24,375 nucleotides of DNA from Phoronis ovalis (Eukaryota; Phoronida; Phoronidae). The notes beneath the pieces are model-generated. The model was not told the origin of the DNA, ran no database searches, and saw nothing but the letters and a program-made list of their open reading frames with translations. The position numbers were made by a program, and so were the translations under genes. Positions 9,869 through 22,200 of this stretch are shown here, one piece after another (the stretch's first letter is position 1; every line of letters starts with the position of its first letter). The stretch spans positions 1 through 24,375 of the forward strand of contig JAOXYB010067167.1 in NCBI GenBank assembly GCA_028565635.1. The letters are read 5' to 3'.

Positions 9869-12800
9869 CTACATCAACTTGACTTCAATATTAACTTTGT
9901 TAAAAGGATACTGTTTGTCCGACTTACGGTCCTTATCTTTTGAATCCTAAAATAAAATACAAAAAATAGTTACATGAATATGGATGATACTTTTAAATGA
10001 AGTCTTAAACAAGATCATTAGCAAATGATCAAAAATTATCTATCTTCTGTTATTGTACAGCTGCAGTATTTCGTTCAAACAAATATTAAAATTATAAAAA
10101 TGAATCAAATTTGATAAATTCCACAAGACATTTTCGTTTGCTACAACAGACAACTGATCAATCTGAGCATACATTTCTTACCCTTACAAACAACAAATTT
10201 GCAGTGAACCTCCTATGTCACTGGGATTAAACTCAACATGGTCAAGGATTCCATATTACTTGAAAGATGATATTCCCACAATTATCTCCACATTACATAT
10301 CCACCAAGTAGTACTTACTCGCTTTTTCTCTTTATCCCTATGCTTGTCTTTGTGCACTGATGGTGAGATCACCTTTTCTCCATTTTGTTCGCTGTTCAGC
10401 TTGGCTGAATGTAAGAAAACGAAAGTAAATGTGAGTAATGCTGCTAATATGATTGGGTGTTAACCTAACAGCAGTACACCTCAGTTACATGGCAGTATAT
10501 CTTGTTTGTTTTATGCTTTGTGGAACATGCTATTTACAAGTCTTTTACAGAAATATGTTATGAACACTTACTGGAAGATATTTCTTCAGTTTTCTTCTTC
10601 TTTAGTTCTCGGTCTTCTTTGTCTTGTCGATCCTGTTTTAAAAAATCAAACAATTCAGCTATGCAACTTATTAACTCTAATTCAACAATTATAAATAAAC
10701 AGTGAGACGAGCATTTCTTGAACCACACAGTGACAAGAAAGTACTAGGACAAAGTTTGATTTGCTCTCAGTTACGCAATTAATTTTGTTGCATAACTTAT
10801 ACACCAGAAGAAATCGTTAAATGATTTCTACACGTTTATTCAATGAAAGATTCTCGTATCAATAAAAAATGCATATTTTTATTTTAAAATGGGCATGGTT
10901 ATCTTAATTATAGACTATTTCCTGATAGCAAAAGCTGGCTAAAGTTAACAAAAACACGTTACTTTGTCATCTTTGTTAGGACAAGAAATCCAAAAATGTA
11001 CAAATTTAGTTTGGGGTAAGTCGTTTTTCCGCTTTGGCTTTTCAGAAATATTTATGTAGTGATAATTGTTGTCTGCAATACACTATCAAATGTGGGGTTC
11101 AGAATATTGTCATGCATAGTTTATACATATCTGATCACAAGTCAATGTAAGATGTCGCCTACAGTCATTACTATGTCACCTAGTCATGCAAATATAAAGC
11201 ACTAAGTGTACCATTACCTCGCCAGCTCGTTTTCTGTCACTTTTCTTCTCTCTTTCATCTCTGGATGGGCTCTTTGACTACAAAAACATGGTACCTATCA
11301 TGTTAGCAAATGATGCGGAAATAACTAAACCTCAACATTGTTGACATTTTAAACCCAGTTAACACACGATTGTTTGTTATTTTAAGTCATCATGTGTGAC
11401 ATTGGTCTCCACAGGTATTATGTTTTTCCTTTATGCACATTTTTTTATAATCATAATTGACTACAATTTTCCATATAATAGGAGGTAAGACTCGCTATTG
11501 TTTACCTATAGGTGCCAGGATAATGAATACTTTAGGAATCATGTCTCAAACAGGAACTTCATAATTAGGAGCAACAAATCACAATTTCGACATCTCATGT
11601 TATTATAAAAACACTTTGGTTATAAGTAGCAAATTCCCTGTACTCTAGAATCAACAACTACTATCATTACTATCATCTGAAGAAGCTATTCAGTAATTCT
11701 AAACAATGAAAAATGGCAGTTTTTTTATACAGTTTTAAAATCATGTATGACAAAGATTACCTTGGACATTTTGACTTCTGTGAAACCTTACCTTTTTCCT
11801 AGACTCTCTTTCTGTTGAAGTGTTGACGTATTCCTAGTGCAAAGACAGCGAACATCACATGGCAATGACCACTCACAAAATACAGTTCATACAAAGTTAT
11901 TTGTGTAAATAACAAGATATAAAAGTACTTCATTATGAATAATAACTGCATGAATTTTTTTTCTAATTAACATAGTTATAGCAATTGTATATAAACACTC
12001 TGTCAAGGTGTCGATTTTATTAAGGATGAGTGGCTACTAATTAAATAAACTGATAAAAAACTTCAGCCTAAATAAGCTTCCCATTCAAATGAGTCTTGAA
12101 AAGCTATATTCAAATGAAAGCACAATTAAGAAAACATTTATAGTTAGGAAAAATAACTGATTGAAATTTGAGTATATTTCAATCCTCCAAACTTAATGAG
12201 CACTCATCCCTATGCAAACTTTTATATCTGCAAATGTTACTTATTATTGGTAAAGAAACAAAACAAAAAGATCTTATTTATATAATGAAACAAAACATAA
12301 CAACACAAAGATCAAACATCACCCTGCAGATTTTCTAAAGATAATATGTTGAATCAATCATAATATCTTAGATTCAAAATGGAAATGTTGCTTTTGGTAT
12401 TTTTTTACCAATAAATCTGCAGCGTGACAGAATTTTATACTTCTCTGATAATACTTTTTCAAGACTGTCTGTAACATCACCACAGTCGCGCACTTCTCGT
12501 CGATATACAGTATATGGGTGCTTCTAACATGAAACAACAGGACCAACAGAAAGAGTTATTCTTAGAATCAACACCCTCAAATTGAAACAGAACCTCCAAA
12601 ATATGACACTGTACGAAATCTTCTTGTTACAAAGTCTTCTTTTTTCTTCTACAATTTCAGTATGTTACCATTTCTTCAATCACCCAATAAAAATTCATCG
12701 AAGCACTATTAACTTCATATGGCTGTATCTTCTTTAGTTACGTTGCTTTTCATTTGTGATGACACCATCACTACTTCCGATAAACATTCCTACATGACAT

Positions 12801-15800
12801 AACATTACAAACAACATGGATTCTACACTTGTGATGTAGTCACTGCTATCTCCCATCAACATTTTTGTATGATATTCCGCCAGAAACAGCATGCATGACT
12901 TTTAATCCATTTTCCATAAAATTCTCAACTTAAACATAACTCCTATGATCTTTCTGTTATCTTGAGGTGAAACACATTCTGAATGCACATTCTGACTTAA
13001 TTTATGTGGAGCAAATTGAAGCAAGTAGAGAGCATGACTTCTTTATCAAAAAAATTATATTCCCTTGAATTGTTTCCAGTTTATAGCAAGAGTTTATCAG
13101 AATGACAGCCAATCATAAAAGTTGGGTGATTTGCAATTTACCACAAATGAAAACAGCTAGTACATGCTGTGCCCTTTGCTATAACATCCATTTTGACCAT
13201 TAACGCATAGTATCAACTACAGAAGTTGCAATATCATATCAGAGTAATGTTTAAACTCTTCGAAGTGTTCTTTATCCCATTTTGTCACTTTTAAAGTTGT
13301 GAGATGTAAATGTTCCTCACTGTGCCTGCTGCTTTAAAAAAAATTCTACACGAAGTTGCACTATTCTAACACTGTCTCAAGTCCTTGTTTTCAACAAATA
13401 TTACCAAGAATTTGCCTCAGAATCAACAATTTCAAAACAACTAGTAAAACAATTCAGACTAACATGTCGAAGACTTATTTCTCCTCAACATATTAGTCGT
13501 GTTATGATAACACGGTTCATGGTATACATATGATCGTCAATATGTAGCCTTCTTATTGATGTACGATGTGCCTTGTACTTCCTTCTCATAAGGTTTTTCC
13601 ACATTTACATCACATACTGTACTTGTTTAAACCCTCAAAGCTATTATTTTGATTCTTATCTCAACATATCAGCTCAGGAGTAAACATTATTCACTCACAA
13701 ATTGCTGCCTTCCTGGATCATGCTACACCTCTTTTTCTACTTTCACACTTCAAAGGTGCAAAGCCCATACAAATCCACAAGTCTATCAGAATACTGTACT
13801 CCAAATTCTTTTTAAGAATAAACACTTATTCTAGTACAGTTTCTTGATGATAGTTCCTCACTATCACCGCATAGGAGTATCTATGCCAACGCAAGTATAA
13901 TTATTATTAACTGTAGTTACCACATCTCATTCCGCTTGATAACCAGATACATGATGATGGCTTAAAAATTGATTCAGTAGACAATATGCAGTAGAGAGAC
14001 ACCCTGGTTGCATGAGGCATAATTTTGCAAACAGTTTTTCATTTCATTTTAAACCGAAATTTCCTTAAAACTTCACAAGCTTTCAGATATGATCACTTCA
14101 CATAGAAAGAATTAACACACTAACCACAAGATAATATATGAAAAATACTACCAGAAGAAGCAGACATCCCATTAATGAACAGAAGCACCCTTAAATCATC
14201 AAAATACTTGGCTTATCTTCATTGATTTCAGCACTTGTAAAACATCATTGCCATAAAGCCCATTGATCTCTGAAAATGGCACGTGTGCATCACCTCAAGA
14301 CGACATTTTTCAATCACCTGATGAAGCATTTTCTGACACCCCATTCATTATACTAACCTTTGAATAATTAGAGATGTCAAGCTTACGGCGTTTGCTTTCT
14401 GAAAGGAAAGAAATAAAGAACTGAAAATAAGACAAACTTACAGACTTTTCCCACTAAACAAGCAAGCTGGTGTAAACAACAAAGTGTGCAAAGAACTTGC
14501 ATTAATTTTGAGAAAAGATAAAATACAAGCAATTTTCAGAATACTTTTACACTGAAATACATAATTAAAATGAAAGAGTTTACTAATATATGATAATTTT
14601 TCTTACGGCTCAATTACGAAATTTAAGTGATGAAGTCTTTTTGGATACACTACAGCAATAAATATCTAAAACATTACAGGTCATTTGGCAATCATAGCAG
14701 TTTAGCTATCCAGATTTTATTACAAAGCTTGAAAAAACTGCAAGCCAAACATTTAAATTTCGAAACTGAGCCCTAAGATAATTATTATATATTAGTAAAC
14801 TCTTTCATTGGGAAACATCATTAGAATGATTATTTTTATTTTGCAAGTCAGTCGCTTATACAGTTATCTTTTATCAGTGATTTAGATGCAAATAAACTCC
14901 TATACATTCTGAAGCAAGTTTTTAATAAACTGAATTAATTTTTGTAGGTGATGGGAATTCTATTTTTATGATTTTTTTTTATTTAGAATTTACGCTCATC
15001 TCTTACATCCTAAATCTGACCCATTAATGTTTTGCTTGATGAACTTTATGTTCATTCTTTTTTACTTTTTAAATATATGCCAGTAGTTACTGTTACATTT
15101 CCTAGCAAAAGGTAGGCAATAAAAACCACCAGAAAGTGTCAACAAACCTTTCTCTTCCCCATCTATTGGAGATGGTTCTTGACTAGGTCGGGATGATTTG
15201 CTTGTATCCGAGGTAATACTAGTTGATCTTTCGTCTTTTTCTTCTTTCACATAACTTTTACCATCTTTTTCATCACCCTTATCCTTTGATCTGTGTTTGT
15301 CTTTACTACGGCTTCTGTCATGATGGCTGCTTTTCTCTTTCCTCTCCTTCTTTTCTGCCTTTTCTTCGGAATGACTACGATCACTGCCCTTCTCCCTTTT
15401 TTCCTTTGTTTCATCCTTTGTCTCTTTCTCTCTTTCCTTGCCTTCAGAACTGAAATTACCTCATTAGAATGAAACTGCATGAAACTTTACTGAAACATTC
15501 ATCATACATGACCATTTGTATGTGTATTAATATATGTAAATGCACAGGTTATGTACATAAAATAACAATCATAAGCAGCCATACATACCAGTATGGAGAG
15601 ATTAATAGTGAAAAATGACTTACCTTGGTTCGCGTTCCTTTTTTTCGATTCTGATTTCTCTCTTCTCACTAACTGGTGGTGGCGACTTCATTTCTTTCTT
15701 TACAACTGTACCATTTTCAACTTTTTCTGTTTTCTTTTCCTTGTCCTTATTATCTACTGAATCATTTTCCTTCATCTTCTTCTTACCTAAAAAATAGATA

Positions 15801-16231
15801 AAACTTGTAAGGTTGAGACATTTCTAACATACAAATTAGTCTAGCCAACAATTGAAACTATAGCACACTCTAGCTTATGTATAAAAAAGATAAGCTATGA
15901 TGGTTCAAATTTTCTAAAATACTACCTAAAATGCCGTATTGGTTACTCACTTTCAATTTCTTTATTGCCATCCCCTGTTTTGGTCTCATTCCTCATTTCA
16001 GAGGCAGGTTTTGCTGTTTTCACACTCTGAAAATAATAATAACAATCGTTAACAGTAAATGTGGCTATAAACAAAATCAACTCTTAATAGAAAAAGCAGG
16101 AAGACATACTTATTTGCAAATGTAGACCATATAGTACTATAAGTATACTAACCTCTGTAGGTTTATCTTTTTGATGAAAGTCATTTTCACCAATCCAGGT
16201 TTTCTTCTTCTGTTTCAGCTGACCTGAATAT
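9869..16231 (-). CDS. THOC2: THOC2 charged C-terminal tail exons
   Basis: Ten small exons encode about 330 residues. The first (16231-16153, [20 protein letters not shown]) still aligns with the vertebrate YSGQLK...ENEFH segment. After that the protein is low-complexity and Lys/Glu/Arg/Ser-rich, as in all animal THOC2 tails, and is probably disordered and RNA-binding. One anchor is [12 protein letters not shown] across exons 15449-15148 and 14398-14358, matching the conserved KRRKxD basic patch, a likely nuclear localisation signal. The largest exon (302 nt) contains RS/KD repeats such as [19 protein letters not shown]. Later exons are 42, 60, 61, 86 and 78 nt. The protein ends [11 protein letters not shown], a hydrophobic tip I do not know from other species. 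Several exons are multiples of three (42, 60 nt) and could be skipped in frame. Confidence 0.85.
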
Positions 16232-19200
16232 CTGCAACATGAAACTGAAAATCTTGTTGTTTCCTAGTATGGAATTGCTAAAAGACTTTCTTTTAAGCCA
16301 AGATGCATTGAAATAGCTAATTTGTTAGGTCATCTATTGTGGCAAAGGTACAAAAAGGCTCAGAACATACCAGCTGGTCACTGGTACGTGAAGTAGACAA
16401 ATCATTAACTCAAGTAAGCAACACTACATTTTATGAAATATAGATGCTGTTAACAATTGTTTAAGAAAATAAAGCTGTGACATTTAATTATTCATTGTTT
16501 GTTATGTATTTGCGGAGCAGACATAGGAGAAGTTTTTGTGTGCAAAACGACAACATATTTGTCGTAAGATTATGAGTGAGCCTATAGTGGTGTGTTCACT
16601 GCCTGGCTGACATGCCTCGGTTGGTTTTATACTTTATATTTATATAATATGCCTTAGTGTGTGTAGAAAGCATATATATAGGGGTACATATATGCAATTT
16701 TAAATACATTTTTTTGATTATCACTGTGTGAAAGGAGCCACTTTGTGAGTTGAGATCCCTTCACCAAGCCTTTTCAAAAACAGACTGTTCATGTGCCAAT
16801 TGTGGCCTGTTATATATGAAGAATGTTGTAATAAAAGACGGGGGTTAAGCTTAGGCTTTAAGCAAAACTTATAAATAAATTGCAAATAATATTCTTGAAA
16901 AATAAGTCCAGCTAAGGGCTGTTCCACTTTTAATTGTACGGGGGGGGCAAAAGGCACTTTTTTTCAGACCCACCACCCAGAATATGAATTATATTCTGGT
17001 ACCCACCCCCTAAAATTTCAAATTAAAACAGACCCCCACTACCCAGATTTTTTTTAAGTTCCCAAGTGCAACCCCCCACCCACACTTTTAAAATTTGTTT
17101 TTTTTCGGTGGACACTGGAATCTGGAGATGATTTGTTCGAGCTGGCATTTTTACACTATATAGTACAAGTGATTTGATGTTTGAAAGAGCAAAGTTCACT
17201 ATATATGCAGAACTGGACATTCAAAACAAGTGCTTCGCAATAGACTGTAAGGTTTCAACAATATATTTTGTATTCTTACCGAAACACATGTACACCAAAA
17301 GCAGGATATGGAACAGACAAACAATGTTTTGTCTGCGCATGCCCATTAGTGACGTCATTTCATATTTTCCAATAACATGGGGACTTTCGGCAACTATCTC
17401 TGTATATTCTCTGAGTGATTTGAGTTTTAAAATAGGTTAGATAACAATCCATTTCATTTATTAAGAGCACCAAATAATCGTAGGGTAAGTAAGATCACCC
17501 ATGTATATAATTCAAGATGACCTGAACTTTATACCAACCACCCGTCAAATGGATTTATTTTCCCACCCCACCACCTATAATATGCATTTAAGTACGATAC
17601 CCACCACCTGTAATATTTCTATTCAATTGTCTTCCGCCCCACTCCCCCGTACAATTGAAAGTGGAACAGCCCTAAGTAGCATGGCTGCGACAGTAAATGA
17701 AAAACATTAATTTCTTGTCCTAGTTTTAACATAAAATAATTTTGTAATAAATGTGTGCTCAAGAGACCTAAAAATATGTCACGTTTACCAGTCTATAGCT
17801 AAGAGTGTGAGAACCGTTCGACATAACTTATTGGAACAATCAACTTCTTGTCAAATTTTGGACAGATAAATGAAAAGACAGCATAGCAAAAGTATACATA
17901 CGAAAGGTAGCTTGAAGATTATGAAAATTTTCTTTTCTCACACATGTTTATGTAATCAGCAAGGGGGCCATTTTGGGTAAAACCTCACATTACAGAAAAA
18001 AAAATTAGATATACAAATCTGAAACTGAACTTCAAATACTAAAAGATGTCTCATTGGTTATGGACCTTTCAAAATTCAACAGCTAAAAGATTTTTCATTT
18101 TTTGTGACCCATATTTGAAGAAGCACATCATTTAAATGGAGCAAAATTAAAACAAGGCTATGATGAGAATCATCACAATAATCTGCCTAAACTGAATGTT
18201 TGGGCAAAAGTAATCGTGCATTATGACAATTTATAAATTTCAAAAAGATAAAAATAAATTTTCATCCATAAGGAACTATAACATACTTAAATTTAAAAAG
18301 TTTCATTTTATAAATAGACACTTGATTAAAAGCCAACTTTTTGGCTTGTTTTATAAAAAAAAAATTAAGAAATGTTAATTATATGTTAACAAATGTACAT
18401 ACTTCTTTAATAATCTTAACATATTCTCGTCTCAGAGAGCACAGACTTTTAAAGTTAACCGAAAATTGACATATATTAATAAAATTATGGATCAATACAA
18501 ACTGTTTATCCCTTATAAATAATTACATTCCCTACATGCATTCACATAATTTACAAATACAAGTCAATAAGTAGAAACAAAACCTTCATATTTATCCAGA
18601 TATTATCCCAAGTTTCACAATTATGTACATTTCCAAATCGAAATTTAACAATGAATTGTGACGCTTAGTCTTTCTTGAAATTGGTATAATGTAGGGCACT
18701 CTCTCAGGAACAAATAAGGCCGCCATATTGGAATTAGTCAATGTCAAAGTACAATCGACCTGCACTTTGACCTGTATTTACCCTGTGCTAAATATGAAGC
18801 TGACAGGGTAAAAATGCTATAGTAAACTGACTAGCAAAACTTATAAAATTGAACAACAAAAATAAGGTCTGTAGATATGTGGAGGTGAATAGTTACTTCA
18901 ACCCATGCCTATGATATATGGTATTTGTAGCAAGGTCTAATTTTATTACTTTTCGATAACACAGGTACTTACAAGTAGGCTAAAGCATACAGGTCTCTTC
19001 TCTTGTCCTTCTCCTCCTCAACAATTTTGTTCACCCTTCTTTCCAGAGCCTGTCCAAAATTTAGTATTTTTGGATAGTATGCTATTGTCTGCAAAAGAAA
19101 CAGAGGTGGATTAAGAATTAAAACAAGACATGTGAAGCAAGTTGGAAAGTTCAGCTTTCGTATATCAACCTTCAAATCGTTCAGACAACACTTTCTTTTT

Positions 19201-22200
19201 GCAGCTCCAGACATACCATTAGGGAGGTAAAAATTTCACCTACAATAACAGGAACGTAGATACAGAGGGCATGACTATATGCCAATTCACTACATGTGAT
19301 GGAACACTGATAAAAACAGGACATCTTTTGTTGACGGGAGTTTACGATACCGTGGACAGGATTGGCATACAAATATTTCTCCTTTGTAACAGATGTGCTG
19401 TAACACCTAGAAAGTTAATCCTATCAAAATAAAGAATAACCATTGTTTTACATCATGATTAAAGCTTGATATACATTACTTTTTAGTTTGATCTGTCACC
19501 AAGTCCATTTATTATAAAATAAAAGGTAAACAACTTGATGAGCAAAATGTTGCATGGTATCTTATGTAATAAATTTTTTTACATCTGATTGTTTGCTTCA
19601 GAAAAGTATAATATCAGCTTTTATCAGTTTCAGAACTTTATATGTTGCCATTTGTATTACCTTAGTTAAAATAATAAGGGCATTACGAATCTGAATGAAA
19701 TTTCCAGATTCCAAACATGAGACCATTGCTTTCGTTATCCTAAAATGCCACTTGTGACAAACGTGACGATAGTTTTCATAATCCAACCGACTCATCTGAC
19801 TTGGATTTTCTGGTTTTCGAAGAAGGGTGAGGAAGCCAGGATAGTCATAACACTCCTGCAACATAAACAAAATTAAAATATCACACAATTAATGTGTAAT
19901 CAGAAAACATTAGCAACCCACTATTTTCACTGGATAATCTCTTACTTTTATTGTAAAGTTACAAGTCTTTTGAAATGCAAAGTATTACTTTTAATCTCAC
20001 ATTTAAACAACACTAACCTTCATATATACTTCTTTGCTACTATGCCACTGCATAATAATCTCAAATGTTGTACATAAGAATCGTCCATATCGATGAGCCT
20101 CATTTTCAGTACAGCACGTTACTGTGTAGGTGATATCATTAAATACCTGAAAATACAGAAGTAAACATTTCCTTGCATGTTTGCATTAGTTACCACATTG
20201 GCATCTCCATCAATATGAATGTTAAACTTAAAAGTGTATAACAATATGAGATCAAAAGTAATCAATCAAATTACTTAAGGGCAAATGAAATCAACATATT
20301 ATATACCTTTGGGTTCAAAGACTGCACATCATCATCAAAAATAAAACATGTAATGTTTAAAATTCAAAGATCGATCACCAAAAATCAAGGCCGCTGACTA
20401 TTTCAAAAACATTGTTTAAGTACCATACCCTATCATAAAATAACAGAGTTGAAAAATTTGGTGTCTTTAGCTCATGAAGAACACGGATCAACTTGGCACA
20501 GAAAATGGCGTCAATGGCAGTGAAACAACATCTGGGAAATATACACAGCTGAAGAAGTTGAGTAATGGTTTCATTCTTCGTAGATTCTGAAATGCAATAA
20601 CGGTCAAAAACAAACAACTGCAAAACTGGCTGGAAAAACCTTTCCCACTACATAACTTATCTTATCCCCCTATGGAGATGCTATTGTTTACCTATTTTTA
20701 ATTTGAATTATTATGGTCTTAGTCATACCATAATAATGGACCCAATATTGCTTGCATTTGTGGTAACACTCTCCTAGTTAAAATCAATCGTCTTTTGAAA
20801 TTAACAAAAACACATTGTATGATGAAAACTTTCAAACTGCAATACTCTTAATTGTTTTAGTTTGCTATAATCAAGAGAATAAACTATAAATATTTCTTGT
20901 GTCACATTTGTTAAATTTTAACTCAATAAATACAATGCCACTGTAATATGGTTTACTTTGATTTTCAGATTTTTTATCACCTGACTTCTTTACATGCAAG
21001 ATTTGTCCTTTCTTCACTTGATAATAACAAACAAAGACCATTGGAGTATTACCGTATCAAAATTTTCATCGTACGGTTAAGTTTTCTTAGTTTTGAAATA
21101 TGATAAATTTTGACAAGCAAAGTGTTAGGATCAATATGTCAGGTTTTTAAATACCCACTATGAGATTGATACAAACTTAATAGCCTGGAAGGAAAACAAG
21201 AGTTGTTCTTAGGATATTTATTTTGGGTGTATAATAAGGTGTTTATTACACATGTGATGAGTAGCTCACTTGAGAGAAACCAAGATTCTTTTTCATGATT
21301 GAGTCTTGCAGATACTCTGCTGACGTGGTCTTGATGTTTCTTCATTTCATCTGCAAGGTTGTCCGCTAATTTTCCACATCTTTCCTTCTCTTTTTTTTTC
21401 TTATTTTGTGTCTACAAAACAAACATTATTGCAGTTAGACATTCATGTAATTTAAATACAGCTATGCACTTTGATAAAGCAATAACAGAATCAATCATAA
21501 ACTTACAAAAAAAACATCTAAATATTAACAGCGAGCTTCTTGTAAGCCCTTTTATTCTTGATTATTTGTCAGGTTTAATTTTGAGAACATCACTTCCAAA
21601 CTGGCAAGTTAAACTGTATTAATTATCCAAATAATTCTTAGTGTTTAAAATAATGGTTCTTATAATCAAGAATAGATGGTTAAACACAATTTAAAGTTAA
21701 ATTAAAATAACATAAAATTGTTGATTAAACAGATTTTAACAGCTTGTACCCAAAGTTTTAAATCTTCTTTTTCTGAGCTTTGAAGGACACAATCATTTGT
21801 ACAGTGTGCAATAGCAACTTGTACCTAGCAAATGTATGAAAATATGAAGGCTAGAAAATGTATGAAAATAATAAATTTTAATAGTAACAAACAAAGGGGA
21901 CTTTAAATATTTCTAGGCAATTCAGTATGTGTGTTCAGTTATAGTCTAGTCAAAGTTAGTTTTTATGGTAATTCTGTACAATGTGCAAGAAATGAAACTA
22001 CAAACTGTAATGCAAAAATTGGTAAAGTGAGCTGTAGGAATAGCTATTCACTGATTCTCGATGTGGAATGAGTTCTCCAGTTACAACAATAACAGATCGA
22101 ATCAATTGCCAGGCACTCACCAAATCTCTGTTGTTTTCAGTGTTATCTTGCTGCTGCCTGAGCAATTGAATTTGCTTTTCATAGGCTTTAACAGGCACAT

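Larger units (their letters stand above)
16916..17672. mobile_element. PIF/Harbinger-like non-autonomous transposon (MITE)
   Basis: The ends are 29-bp inverted repeats with one mismatch: 16916-16944 (GGGCTGTTCCACTTT then AATTGTACGGGGG) and 17644-17672. They are flanked by a 3-bp direct repeat TAA (16913-16915 and 17673-17675). A TWA target duplication with GGG-starting ends is typical of the PIF/Harbinger superfamily, so the assignment follows from structure alone. No transposase frame is present, so it would depend on a helper element. Inside each end lie C-rich direct repeats. A plus-strand frame at 17174-17440 in the centre shows no family resemblance. The near-perfect ends suggest a fairly recent insertion. 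Confidence 0.85.
16232..18972 (-). other. THOC2 intron, 2.7 kb, with a transposon insertion
   Basis: This is the longest intron in the window and separates the conserved core from the charged tail. Its middle is occupied by the 757-bp inverted-repeat element at 16916-17672. The remainder is AT-rich intron without coding signals. Two perfect hairpins and a YY1-type motif lie near 18719-18812. Confidence 0.7.

Noticed and set aside
15223-15797. Plus-strand open frames opposite the THOC2 tail exons
   Set aside because: These are Phe/Ser/Leu-rich antisense shadows of the Lys/Glu-rich THOC2 exons on the minus strand.
19181-19372. Minus-strand open frame between THOC2 exons
   Set aside because: The flanking exons (19855-19661 and 19088-18973) join in phase and match THOC2 without it; it is intron.
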